Assembly (NCBI RefSeq): GCF_012927205.1
Contig: NZ_JABBGC010000002.1
Span: 248,001-312,000, forward strand
Reading direction: 5' to 3'
Source of the DNA: Chitinophaga fulva
GTDB lineage: Bacteria; Bacteroidota; Bacteroidia; Chitinophagales; Chitinophagaceae
Length of the DNA stretch: 64,000 nt
This document shows positions 15,875 through 24,879 of the stretch, one piece after another; positions within the stretch are counted from its first letter, which is position 1; each line of letters opens with the position of its first letter. The translations under genes were made by a program, and so were the position numbers. Under the pieces are notes generated by a model. The model was not told where the DNA came from, made no database searches, and was given only the letters and a program-made list of their open reading frames with translations.

Positions 15875-16693
15875 ATGTCCACAAAGAAAAGAATTCTTTT
15901 TATTGCCCAAGAGATGTCGCCATACCTGGAACTGAGTGATTATGCGGCGATGGTCAATAAAATGGCAATTAAGTCCAATGAGGCTGGCCTGGAGGTGAGA
16001 GTGATCATGCCAAGATTTGGAATTATTAATGAGAGAAGACACCGCTTGCATGAGGTGGTCCGATTGTCGGGAATCAACATTGTGATAGATGGGGATGACT
16101 ACCCGCTTATCATCAAGGTGGCTTCCCTGCCCAATGCCCGTTTGCAGGTGTATTTCCTGGATAACGAGGATTATTTCAAGCGGAAGACCGTATTTGCAGA
16201 TGAAAATGAAGAGTTTTTTGATGACAATGCGGCAAGGTCTGTATTCTTCTGTAAAGGCGCCCTGGAAACCGTTAAAAAATTCGGATGGCCGCCGGACATT
16301 ATTCATTGCAGCGGATGGATGACTTCCCTGATCCCGATGTATCTGAAAACAGCATACAAGAAGGAGCCGGTTTTCGCCCATTCCAAAATTGTTTATTCTT
16401 TGTCCCCCAATAGCTTCAAGGAAAAGCTGGGCGCTTCCTTTATCAAGAAGGCGACCATCAGCAACCAGATCAAGGAAAAGGATCTGGAGCTCTTTAAAGA
16501 GGGCACCAATACAGCGTTAAACAGAGGGGCCGGCAAGTATGCTGACGCAGTGGTACTGGCCGGAGAGAAGGTGGAGAAAAAAGTTGTGGATGAACTGAAG
16601 GCGGAAAAAGGCAAAATCATCTTACCTTACAAAAAAGACAATGATGATCTTGCTGATTACCTGGCACTTTACAATCAACTGCTTGGTAAATAA
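15875..16693 (+). CDS. Glycogen/starch synthase-like protein, N-terminal GT5 domain only
   Basis: A 272-residue protein resembling the first Rossmann domain of GT5 glycogen synthases: ILFIAQEMSPYLELSDYAAMVNKM parallels the ADP-glucose-binding opening (KxGGLAD region), and PDIIHCSGWMTSLIPMYLK parallels the DVVHxHDW motif. Full-length GT5 enzymes are about 480 residues with a second GT-B domain, which is absent. The Lys/Gly of the KxGG motif are also replaced (YLELSDYA), so ADP-glucose use is doubtful. The same short form next to panC and DUF4270 is, as I recall, common in Bacteroidota, which argues against random truncation. Function unknown. Confidence 0.75.
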   Translation: MSTKKRILFIAQEMSPYLELSDYAAMVNKMAIKSNEAGLEVRVIMPRFGIINERRHRLHEVVRLSGINIVIDGDDYPLIIKVASLPNARLQVYFLDNEDYFKRKTVFADENEEFFDDNAARSVFFCKGALETVKKFGWPPDIIHCSGWMTSLIPMYLKTAYKKEPVFAHSKIVYSLSPNSFKEKLGASFIKKATISNQIKEKDLELFKEGTNTALNRGAGKYADAVVLAGEKVEKKVVDELKAEKGKIILPYKKDNDDLADYLALYNQLLGK

Positions 16694-16695
16694 CC

Positions 16696-16703
16696 TATAT
16701 TTG
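16696..16703 (+). promoter_or_regulatory. Possible -7 element before the DUF4270 gene
   Basis: TATATTTG matches TAnnTTTG and lies 43 bases upstream of the GTG start, just after the preceding stop. No good -33 element was found. Confidence 0.35.
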
Positions 16704-16745
16704 GTGAATTTTCGCCAACTTCATTTAAACTTACAATCTTAACGC

Positions 16746-18104
16746 GTGAAGATTAATTTCAGGAACCTTAGCTTTGTAGCCGCTTCTTTTGCGCTGTTGT
16801 ACGGTGTTTCCGGATGCAACGAGTCTACTATCCTCGGAAAGGGGCTTATTCCACCGGGCGACTTTGTGAATGGGAAGGATACGACCATCAATGGCGTTAT
16901 CACAAATAACATATACAAGTACGACTCCCTGTTTTTTAACGGTTACAACTTTTACGAGAAAGCGCTTGGCTCCATTACCACTGACCCTGTTTTTGGCAAA
17001 ACCCATGCTTTTGTGTTCATGCAGGTAGGCCTTCCCTCCAGCGCCTTTACATTCGCAGGTACGGGGCAAACCCTCGATTCTGTGGTATTGTCCCTCGCTT
17101 ATCTGGGTTACAAAGGAGATTCCACCACCACACAGACGTACCGCGTTTACAGGATGGCTGAACAAGGATTCAGGATAGATTCCAACTACGCTTACAACAA
17201 ACCGTTACAATATAACCCCGGTGAATTGCTGGGTACTGCCACAGTAACGCCGTTGACTATACGTGATTCTGTCAGCGTATACGGCACCAAAGAAACAGCC
17301 CAGCTGCGTATTAAGCTGTCCAATGCTTTTGGTAATGACCTGCTGCAACAGAAATCGGATGGCGCTTTTACTAACGACTCTACTTTTCGTGCTTATCTGA
17401 AAGGTTTTGCTTTTGTTCCTGACACCACTTCCGGTGCCAACCGCAACATGTTGTTCTTCGACATGAGCGGCGCCAACACCAAGCTGACCGTTTTTTACAA
17501 GAACTCAGTGGATGATTCGCTGCGTGCTACCTTTGGCTTTGGCAGCAGAAGCGGTCATGCTAATTTTATTGCGCGTAACTATAACGGTTCGGAAGCCAGC
17601 AGATTTATCAATACCGGCAATGCCAACGGGGACAGTGTGTTGTTCCTGCAAAGCACACCGGGACTGTATACCAATGTGTTGATCCCCGGACTGGAGAATT
17701 TCCCCAACGCTGTGATCAACAAGGCGGAACTGGTGATCACCCAGATCACTGTCGGCTCCGGCGACATGAACAATATCTTTACGGAACCAGCTAAACTTAG
17801 CCTGTTGCAATATTCAGGCGCTAACGACACCCTCAAAAAAGTGATTGACCAAACCGTTCGCGGCGATGATTATTTCGGTGGCAAAAAAGTAGTGGTCACC
17901 AATTTCGGCGGTGTACAGGTATCCCAGTACTCGTTCAACATCGGGACCTTCCTGCAGATGTTAATTAAAAAACAAGAAACCAACTCTGGTTTCCGACTGC
18001 AGGTGGCACGCACTAGTTATGCGGATATTGACCGTCTGAAAGCTGGTGGCAGCAATCTGTCTCAGTATAACATTAAATTGCGAATCATTTATACTAAACC
18101 TTAA
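16746..18104 (+). CDS. DUF4270 family lipoprotein
   Basis: A 452-residue outer-envelope lipoprotein. It begins with GTG; the signal peptide ends in a lipobox LLYGVSGC with the lipidated Cys at 24. The mature part follows the DUF4270 pattern (LGKGLIPPGDFVNGKDT, DSVVLSLAYLGYKGD, and a C-terminal QYNIKLRIIYTKP), probably beta-sandwich and CBM-like. DUF4270 is a Bacteroidota family without an assigned function. It lies 52 bases after the glycogen-synthase-like gene and 20 before metK, so it may be cotranscribed with either. Confidence 0.8.
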   Translation: MKINFRNLSFVAASFALLYGVSGCNESTILGKGLIPPGDFVNGKDTTINGVITNNIYKYDSLFFNGYNFYEKALGSITTDPVFGKTHAFVFMQVGLPSSAFTFAGTGQTLDSVVLSLAYLGYKGDSTTTQTYRVYRMAEQGFRIDSNYAYNKPLQYNPGELLGTATVTPLTIRDSVSVYGTKETAQLRIKLSNAFGNDLLQQKSDGAFTNDSTFRAYLKGFAFVPDTTSGANRNMLFFDMSGANTKLTVFYKNSVDDSLRATFGFGSRSGHANFIARNYNGSEASRFINTGNANGDSVLFLQSTPGLYTNVLIPGLENFPNAVINKAELVITQITVGSGDMNNIFTEPAKLSLLQYSGANDTLKKVIDQTVRGDDYFGGKKVVVTNFGGVQVSQYSFNIGTFLQMLIKKQETNSGFRLQVARTSYADIDRLKAGGSNLSQYNIKLRIIYTKP

Positions 18105-18124
18105 AATCGCTAATCCATACTTTT

Positions 18125-19381
18125 ATGCCTTATTTATTTACGTCTGAATCAGTTTCAGAAGGACATCCTGACAAAGTCGCAGATCAGATTTCTGATGCAC
18201 TGATCGATCATTTTCTGGCATATGATGCGTCTTCCAAAGTAGCTTGTGAAACATTGGTAACTACCGGACAGGTTGTACTGGCGGGAGAGGTAAAGTCAGA
18301 AGCTTACCTGGATGTACAAGACATCGCCCGTGAAGTAATCCGTAAAATCGGATATACCAAGAGTGAATATATGTTTGAAGCCAATTCTTGTGGTATCTTC
18401 TCCGCTATCCACGAGCAGTCTCCGGATATCAACCAGGGTGTGGACCGTTCTTCTCCGGAAGAACAAGGCGCCGGCGACCAGGGTATGATGTTTGGGTATG
18501 CTACCCGTGAAACAGAGAACTACATGCCGCTGGCACTGGACCTGGCCCACAAACTCCTCCTGGAACTGGCTGCCCTGCGCCGTGAGAATAAAGACATCAC
18601 TTATCTGCGTCCGGACGCCAAATCACAGGTGACCATCGAATACTCCGATGACAACAAACCGGTTCGTATCGATACGATCGTTATCTCTACACAGCACGAC
18701 GATTTCGCTGACGATACCGAAATGCTGGCGAAGATCAAAGCGGACATGATCAATATCCTGATCCCCCGCGTGAAAGCGAAACTGAAACCAGAGCTGCAAA
18801 AACTGTTCGAAGGCTACGATATTCATCATCACATCAATCCTACCGGTAAGTTTGTGATCGGTGGCCCTCACGGTGATACCGGTCTGACCGGCCGTAAAAT
18901 CATCGTAGATACTTACGGTGGTAAAGGTGCTCACGGTGGTGGCGCTTTCTCCGGTAAAGATCCTTCCAAAGTAGACCGTTCCGCTGCCTACGCTACCCGT
19001 CATATCGCCAAAAACCTGGTGGCTGCCGGTGTATGCGACGAAGTACTGGTACAGGTATCTTATGCTATCGGTGTGGCTAAACCATGCGGCATATACGTAA
19101 ATACTTACGGCACTGCTAAAGTGAACCTGAAAGATGGTGAGATCGCTAAGAAAGTAGAAGAAATTTTCGACCTGCGTCCTTATGCTATCGAACAACGCCT
19201 GAAACTGCGTAACCCGATCTATAGCGAAACTGCTGCTTATGGTCATATGGGCCGCGATCCGCAGGTGATCACCAAAGTGTTCAACAAAGGCAAGAAAAAT
19301 GAAAAATCTGTGGAAGTAGAACTGTTCACGTGGGAGAAACTCGACTACGTGGATAAAGTAAAAGCTGCTTTCGCACTTTAA
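18125..19381 (+). CDS. metK: S-adenosylmethionine synthetase
   Basis: A 418-residue cytosolic enzyme that makes S-adenosylmethionine from methionine and ATP. Signature motifs are present: SEGHPDKVADQISDA at the N-terminus, GAGDQGMMFGYAT, GGPHGDTGLTGRKIIVDTYGG and GGGAFSGKDPSKVDRSAAYA. Slightly longer than the E. coli enzyme (384), as is usual in Bacteroidota. A terminator follows the stop codon. Confidence 0.97.
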   Translation: MPYLFTSESVSEGHPDKVADQISDALIDHFLAYDASSKVACETLVTTGQVVLAGEVKSEAYLDVQDIAREVIRKIGYTKSEYMFEANSCGIFSAIHEQSPDINQGVDRSSPEEQGAGDQGMMFGYATRETENYMPLALDLAHKLLLELAALRRENKDITYLRPDAKSQVTIEYSDDNKPVRIDTIVISTQHDDFADDTEMLAKIKADMINILIPRVKAKLKPELQKLFEGYDIHHHINPTGKFVIGGPHGDTGLTGRKIIVDTYGGKGAHGGGAFSGKDPSKVDRSAAYATRHIAKNLVAAGVCDEVLVQVSYAIGVAKPCGIYVNTYGTAKVNLKDGEIAKKVEEIFDLRPYAIEQRLKLRNPIYSETAAYGHMGRDPQVITKVFNKGKKNEKSVEVELFTWEKLDYVDKVKAAFAL

Positions 19382-19403
19382 TATTACTCCGTTTTTTACC
19401 AGG

Positions 19404-19437
19404 GGGCTGTTGTGTCATAGGATACAACAGCCCTTTT
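19404..19437 (+). terminator. metK terminator
   Basis: A 13-bp stem with one G-U pair (19404-19416 with 19421-19433), four-base loop, then TTTT. It lies 23 bases after the metK stop. Confidence 0.75.
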
Positions 19438-19439
19438 GC

Positions 19440-19470
19440 TTTGGATGCCATTTCCCTTTTGTTATCTTTA
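19440..19470 (+). promoter_or_regulatory. Promoter of the polysaccharide deacetylase (TTTG-N19-TATCTTTA)
   Basis: TTTG (19440-19443) and TATCTTTA (19463-19470, one mismatch to TAnnTTTG) are 19 bases apart. The start codon at 19493 is 22 bases further down. Confidence 0.55.
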
Positions 19471-19492
19471 CAGCACAATAATATTATCCGGT

Positions 19493-20509
19493 ATGAGTTT
19501 GGCCAAAAAGGCATTTTACCATGCGGCTGGTTTAATCCCGTTAAAGACATTGCAGCACCCGTTACCTATGCATTTGCTGCTGCCTTATCATCATCTCGTT
19601 AACAATACGGATGTACCCCATATCAAACATCTGTACCCCTATAAGAACGAGCGGCTTTTTGAACAGGACGTTGACTATCTGTTGCGCCATTTTAAGCCAG
19701 TTACCCTACAGGAAGTAATACAGGCTTCGCGCGGTCAACTCACCCTGCCGCACAACGCATTCCTGCTCACGTTTGATGACGGACTACGCGAAGTGGCGGA
19801 AGTCATCGTACCGTTGTTGCGCCGCAAAGGCGTGCCTGCGGTGTTTTTCCTTAACAACGCTTTCCTGGATAACCGCACGCTCTTCTACAAGTTTAAAATC
19901 AGCTTGTTGATAGAAGCCCTGCAAACCCGGTCCTACAGTGCAGCAGTGCTGGAGGAAGCGGCAGCGTTGCTGCCTCCTGATGAGCGCGGACTGACTGCAG
20001 CGCTGAAGGCGGTCCGTTACAGCAACAAAGGTTTGACTGATGATGTGGCGGCACTGTTGCAGGTTTCCTTTGAGGATTATCTGAAGCAGCAACGGCCCTT
20101 TATGACCACAGAAGAGGTGAAGGCGCTGCTGGTTGACGGATTTGCTATTGGCGGCCATAGTGTTGACCATCCTTATTATTCTGACCTGACCCTGGAACAG
20201 CAATTGATGCAGACCCGGGAGTCGGTGGAATATCTTGTCAATCAATTTGGTATCGACTATCGTGTATTCGCTTTTCCCCACAGTGATGCAGGTGTAAGCC
20301 GTACCTTCTTCGACCGGTTGTTCCAGGAAGAAAATCCGATGGACCTCGTGTTTGGTACAGGCAACCAACGACAGGATATTTCGCCCCGTATTCTGCACCG
20401 TTTTAATTGTGAAAGACCTTCCTTACCGATAGAACAAGCGGTAAAAGGTATCCTGCTTTATGGCCGGCTGAAAAAGATATGTAGACAAAACAATATTCAT
20501 CGAAATTAA
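19493..20509 (+). CDS. Polysaccharide deacetylase family protein (CE4)
   Basis: A 338-residue NodB-homology protein. The first catalytic motif is LLTFDDGLREV (Asp-Asp near residue 90) and the metal-binding His pair sits in GGHSVDHPYYS (HxxxH). A later FAFPHSD strand supports the fold. No signal peptide is seen, so a cytoplasmic or membrane-associated role is likely, as in deacetylases working on lipid-linked sugars. I chose the ATG at 19493 because the longer TTG start at 19436 would overlap the promoter. It stands just before the exopolysaccharide region; a role there is only suggested by position. Confidence 0.83.
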   Translation: MSLAKKAFYHAAGLIPLKTLQHPLPMHLLLPYHHLVNNTDVPHIKHLYPYKNERLFEQDVDYLLRHFKPVTLQEVIQASRGQLTLPHNAFLLTFDDGLREVAEVIVPLLRRKGVPAVFFLNNAFLDNRTLFYKFKISLLIEALQTRSYSAAVLEEAAALLPPDERGLTAALKAVRYSNKGLTDDVAALLQVSFEDYLKQQRPFMTTEEVKALLVDGFAIGGHSVDHPYYSDLTLEQQLMQTRESVEYLVNQFGIDYRVFAFPHSDAGVSRTFFDRLFQEENPMDLVFGTGNQRQDISPRILHRFNCERPSLPIEQAVKGILLYGRLKKICRQNNIHRN

Positions 20510-20637
20510 TATTAAAATATAATTATCTATTTAAATCTTTCAACTAGCTCTTTTATAGTATTTTATATATAATATTTTTCATTGGATTATTCAAACATTT
20601 ATATTTGTTTTTTTCATAAAAAAACATAATTCTACCC

Positions 20638-20645
20638 TATTTTTG
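20638..20645 (+). promoter_or_regulatory. -7 element before the esterase/beta-helix gene
   Basis: TATTTTTG matches TAnnTTTG perfectly, 72 bases upstream of the GTG start, within a very AT-rich 208-bp intergenic stretch. T-rich -33 candidates are at 20604-20614. Confidence 0.5.
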
Positions 20646-20717
20646 TTTGCATCAGTTTTGCAGTTTAACTAATCTTATGAGGTATTTGTAGGCACCTTAT
20701 TTAATTTTTAGCCAATC

Positions 20718-23700
20718 GTGAAGAACCAACTCAGCTACAGGTCGATCGTCAGTACCTGCCTTATACTTTGTGCGATCTGCTATGCTCATGTCGTGTTTTC
20801 GCAGGGAAACCAGTCACAGAGTACAGTCAAGATTGCCCCCTCCGCTACCACTGGTGCCTGGTTGCACCTTCCTGATGACTATGCCCGGACTTCCGACAAT
20901 TATCCGTTATTGATCTTCCTTCATGGCGTAAGTGATGGAGGCACCCTCAATACGGTGTTGGCCCATGGTGTGCCGCGTGTTATCAGCAAGGGCGCCAATA
21001 TGCAGTTTACCGTAGGCGGGAAGTTGTATAAGTTCATCGTAGTATCTCCGCAGATACCGGATGGATGGGCCAACGAAAAGATGGTGCAGAGCGTCATAGA
21101 CGACATGAAAGCAAAGTACCGCGTAGATGCCTCCCGGATTTACCTGACAGGATTAAGCGCCGGAGGCTATGGTGTATTGAACTATGTGGCCAGCGGCAGT
21201 AACTATGCCTCCAACCTCGCCGCTATCGTTCCGGTTTCCTCCGCACCGATAGACGTTCCTAAATTAGGCGGGCTTTGCAACATTGCCACGGCTAACCTGG
21301 GAAGCTGGATGCTGTGCGGCAGCACAGATAATTTCGCTGGTTACCAGACTACTTATACCAGCCGCATACAGAGCTGTAATCCGTCCAGCAAGCCGTTGTC
21401 TACCTTCTATTCCGGCGGCGGCCATGATGATGGCGTATGGGACCGCGCTTACGATGCTACACATGCTTATCAGAACCCCAACATCTATGAATGGATGTTG
21501 CAGTTCCGGCAGGGGGGAAGCACTCCCGCGCCGGTAGCCCGCGTAGCGGCATCCAATATCGCGGTAACGTTGCCGGTCAGCACCGCCACCCTCGATGGTT
21601 CGACGTCTTCTGCTTCTAACGGCACGATCAGCACCTTCGAATGGAAACAGGACAGCGGTCCGGCAGCAGCCACCATCGCCAGTCCGGGCACAGCACGTAC
21701 CACCGTCAGTAATCTGAAGGCAGGTACCTATGTGTTCTCCCTCACGGTAACGGACAATGCCGGTTTAAAAGCCAGCACCAAAGTAACGGTGCAGGTGACA
21801 GCCGCCAGCAGCGGAGGTTGTGGCAGCTGTAAGTTCCTCGTGACAAAAGGAGCCGACGGCGGCGCTTATATCAACGGTAACAATCTCAATGTACAACCGG
21901 GTGATACGGTCTGCGTACAGGCAGGAGACTATGCTTATATACAGTTCTTCAACTTCAGCGGCACCGGCGCTAAGCCAATAGTGTTCATCAACTGCGGCGG
22001 CCAGGTAAAAATAGGGAATGGTGGCAACTATGGCCTCGTCTTCAATAACGTGAAGTATTTTAAAGTGACAGGCTCCGGCAGCAGCCAGAAATACGGGTTT
22101 GTGGTCAACGGCGTCTCCAAAAAACTCAGCTCCGGCCTGGCTATCGGGAAAGGATGTACGGACTATGAAGCGGAAAGGTTCGAAATTACCGGTTCTGAAG
22201 TAGGCGTGATGGCGAAGGTCAACCCCGACTGTGAAACCGAAAACCAGGCCCCTTATTTTGAAATACGCAACGTGAAATTACATGACCTGTACATTCATGA
22301 TGTGATCGGCGAAGGCATGTACATCGGCAATACTGCACCCGGCGGAACTGAAACGGTGTGCAACGGGAATACGCTCAACCTGCTGCCGCCCCGCATGTAC
22401 AACCTGAAGATATACAACGTTACTACCCAGAATACAGGATGGGACGGTATCCAGGTGGCCTCTGCCCCGGAGAATGTAGAGATCTTCAATAACAAGGTAT
22501 ATAACTACGGCACTACCAATAAAGGCAGTCAGCAAGCGGGTATCATACTCGGCGGGCTGTCTAACGGAAAAGTATATAATAACACGGTGATCAAAGGTAC
22601 CGGTAATGGTATAGAACTGTTCGGCACCGGATTGTCCTACATCTACAATAACATCGTGGTAGATGCAGGGAAGGATGGTACAGCAGTAGGACAGGACGCT
22701 ATCTTCATCGACGACAGGCCTACCAAGCCAGACTACACGCCGTTGCAGGCTTATGTATTCAACAACACTGTGGTGAATGCCGGCAGGGATGGTATCCGTA
22801 TGCAGAATTCTTTTTCTACGGTGGCAAAAGGAAATCTCTTCTACAACAACCTGACCGTGAACTGCGGCAGCCCGCAGGGCACAGCAGACTATCTCAATGT
22901 GCAGACAGGCATCGATGCACAGGTAACCAACAACGTGGCCCTGGCAGATATCAATGCCGCGAAGTTTGTGGATGTCACGAATAATGATTTTCACCTGGCG
23001 ACAGGCTCGCCGGCCATTGACAAGGGGAAAGACCTCTCTGCTTATTTTAAAACCGATATAGATGGAGATGCACGGCCTTCCGGCGCAGCCTGGGATATTG
23101 GTGCAGATGAATACACCGGCACAGCACCGTCCAATAAACCACCGGTAGCCAGTGCGGGCAACGATATTACCATCACCCTGCCTGTCAGTGCCACTACGCT
23201 CGATGGGTCTGATTCCTACGATCCGGACGGCAGCATCGCCGCTTATAAGTGGACACAGATTTCTGGTCCGGCCACTGCTAATATTGCAGCATCTGATCAG
23301 GCGCAAACCGGTGTGAGCGGACTGATTACGGAAGGCACTTATGTTTTTGAATTAACGGTAACAGACAACAAAGGGGCTACTGACGCCGCCCGTGTCACGG
23401 TTACAGTGAAACCGCGTGGTGCAGCGACATTGATTGCCAATGCCGGCAAGAATCAGGAAATAAGATTGCCGGATAGTACCGTAACACTGGATGGTACCGG
23501 TTCTTCCGTATCGTACGGCAGTATCACTTCCTACACCTGGAAACTGCAACAGGGCCCTGCCAGTGTGCAGATACTGGACCCCGGCGCAGCACAAACGCCT
23601 GTTACCTTTACCGCTCCGGGCGTGTATTATTTTATGCTGACCGTCACCGACGATAATAACAATACCGCTTCTGCTGTGGTCATCATCACTGTCAAAAAAA

Positions 23701-23975
23701 ACGATGATCACCCGGACAGCACCAACAAACTTACGATCTTCCCCAATCCGGTAAACAATACGTTGCAGCTGCGCCTGTCGTTGATTTCGCCAGCTTATAC
23801 AGTACTGCGTATCCTGGCAGGCAATGGTGCCGTGATGTCTACCATCAACCTGGGGCAGGTATCAGAATTACAGAGAAGCCTCGACGTTAGCTTTTTGCCC
23901 TGTGGTGTATATTTCCTTCATGTTACTGATGGGGACGCACTTAAAATAGTTAAAAAGTTTATTAAAATATATTGA
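20718..23975 (+). CDS. Secreted multidomain protein: esterase, PKD, beta-helix, PKD x2, T9SS tail
   Basis: A 1085-residue exported protein starting with GTG. Layout: signal peptide 1-29; alpha/beta-hydrolase 36-266 with FLHG (67-70), nucleophile S147 in GLSAGG and a candidate His at 236 (GGGHDDG); PKD/Ig-like domain 272-360; right-handed parallel beta-helix about 371-800 ending in the SPAIDKG...WDIGADEY motif seen in choice-of-anchor/pectate-lyase-like proteins; two more PKD domains (809-897, 905-993); T9SS type A sorting domain 1003-1085 (IFPNPVNNTLQL). It is probably surface-attached or released, binding and de-esterifying a polysaccharide. The beta-helix may be a lyase or only a binding unit. 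Its hydrolase matches the next gene, including the end motif NIYEWMLQFRQ. Confidence 0.88.
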   Translation: MKNQLSYRSIVSTCLILCAICYAHVVFSQGNQSQSTVKIAPSATTGAWLHLPDDYARTSDNYPLLIFLHGVSDGGTLNTVLAHGVPRVISKGANMQFTVGGKLYKFIVVSPQIPDGWANEKMVQSVIDDMKAKYRVDASRIYLTGLSAGGYGVLNYVASGSNYASNLAAIVPVSSAPIDVPKLGGLCNIATANLGSWMLCGSTDNFAGYQTTYTSRIQSCNPSSKPLSTFYSGGGHDDGVWDRAYDATHAYQNPNIYEWMLQFRQGGSTPAPVARVAASNIAVTLPVSTATLDGSTSSASNGTISTFEWKQDSGPAAATIASPGTARTTVSNLKAGTYVFSLTVTDNAGLKASTKVTVQVTAASSGGCGSCKFLVTKGADGGAYINGNNLNVQPGDTVCVQAGDYAYIQFFNFSGTGAKPIVFINCGGQVKIGNGGNYGLVFNNVKYFKVTGSGSSQKYGFVVNGVSKKLSSGLAIGKGCTDYEAERFEITGSEVGVMAKVNPDCETENQAPYFEIRNVKLHDLYIHDVIGEGMYIGNTAPGGTETVCNGNTLNLLPPRMYNLKIYNVTTQNTGWDGIQVASAPENVEIFNNKVYNYGTTNKGSQQAGIILGGLSNGKVYNNTVIKGTGNGIELFGTGLSYIYNNIVVDAGKDGTAVGQDAIFIDDRPTKPDYTPLQAYVFNNTVVNAGRDGIRMQNSFSTVAKGNLFYNNLTVNCGSPQGTADYLNVQTGIDAQVTNNVALADINAAKFVDVTNNDFHLATGSPAIDKGKDLSAYFKTDIDGDARPSGAAWDIGADEYTGTAPSNKPPVASAGNDITITLPVSATTLDGSDSYDPDGSIAAYKWTQISGPATANIAASDQAQTGVSGLITEGTYVFELTVTDNKGATDAARVTVTVKPRGAATLIANAGKNQEIRLPDSTVTLDGTGSSVSYGSITSYTWKLQQGPASVQILDPGAAQTPVTFTAPGVYYFMLTVTDDNNNTASAVVIITVKKNDDHPDSTNKLTIFPNPVNNTLQLRLSLISPAYTVLRILAGNGAVMSTINLGQVSELQRSLDVSFLPCGVYFLHVTDGDALKIVKKFIKIY

Positions 23976-23977
23976 TG

Positions 23978-24002
23978 CATCAGGCAGCCCTGCTGCCTGA
24001 TG
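23978..24002. terminator. Terminator between convergent esterase genes
   Basis: A 10-bp perfect stem CATCAGGCAG/CTGCCTGATG (23978-23987 with 23993-24002), followed on the plus strand by TTATTT. It fills the 27-bp gap between the two stop codons. Confidence 0.65.
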
Positions 24003-24821
24003 TTATTTCCCGCCCGCAGTCATCTTTCCTGTCTGCCGGTATTGCAACATCCATTCATAGATATTCATGCCGTTGTTCCTGTAACGAGGATCGTACAATT
24101 GTTTCCAGGAATGATGCCCGAAGTCGGGGATAACGCTGATCTGTGCCAGCCCTGACTGATATTTGTTTGTACTGTCTACATAACGCTGACATTCTTCCAG
24201 AAAATGTAGTTCATCTGAACCGGCAAAATACCAGCAATGCACGCTGGCATCGGCCACCAGTTTAAACTGGCCTTCATTCTTTTTATCGATAGAGGCCACT
24301 GACATTGGAACGGCGGCTGCGATGCGGCTGGTGAGCTTACGGGAATCGGTCAGGGCCATCACGGTGGCCCATCCGCCGGCACTGTAACCGGTGATGTATA
24401 TACGGGATTTATCAATCCGGTATCTTTTTTCGACGTCATCCAGTATGCTGTTGATTTCGGCCGGCTTAAGCCCCCAACTGGAAGCCTGTGGGGCTACTAC
24501 GATAAATTTATAGAGTTTACCATCTGCGGGGTTTTTAGCCTGTATCCGGGCACCATTGTTAAGCCAATAGGGCACGCCTTCCAGGGTTAATCGTTTGAGA
24601 TCTGCCCCTGCTTTACTCTTTCCATGCAGGCAGATGATCACAGGATAGTCTTTGGTCGTCAGATAATAATCCTCCGGCAGGTGGATCAAAGCACCTACTT
24701 TTTTCCATTGACTGGTAGTAACAAGGACGCTGTCCATATTGCGTTGTGCAGACAGCGACAAACAGGTAAGCACACAGCATAAGCTGAGAAAGGCTGTGTG
24801 TGTCTTTTTTGTGTAATTCAT
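24003..24821 (-). CDS. Secreted esterase (PHB-depolymerase/CE1-like alpha/beta-hydrolase)
   Basis: A 272-residue exported single-domain hydrolase. I chose the ATG at 24821 because it begins a good signal peptide (MNYTKKTHTAFLSLCC...LSAQ). Key motifs: oxyanion region VIICLHGKSKAG, nucleophile elbow GYSAGGWATV, and candidate His in FGHHSWKQL near the end. It closes with MNIYEWMLQYRQTG, almost the same as the end of the hydrolase domain in the convergent gene, showing close paralogy. It lies at the 3' end of the exopolysaccharide operon (58-base gap), so removal of acyl or other ester groups from that polymer is plausible but unproven. Confidence 0.85.
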   Translation of the reverse strand: MNYTKKTHTAFLSLCCVLTCLSLSAQRNMDSVLVTTSQWKKVGALIHLPEDYYLTTKDYPVIICLHGKSKAGADLKRLTLEGVPYWLNNGARIQAKNPADGKLYKFIVVAPQASSWGLKPAEINSILDDVEKRYRIDKSRIYITGYSAGGWATVMALTDSRKLTSRIAAAVPMSVASIDKKNEGQFKLVADASVHCWYFAGSDELHFLEECQRYVDSTNKYQSGLAQISVIPDFGHHSWKQLYDPRYRNNGMNIYEWMLQYRQTGKMTAGGK

Positions 24822-24879
24822 GACATTATCATCTTCAGGCAGAACCACTGCTCTCATAAATAACAGAATAAAAAAACGC

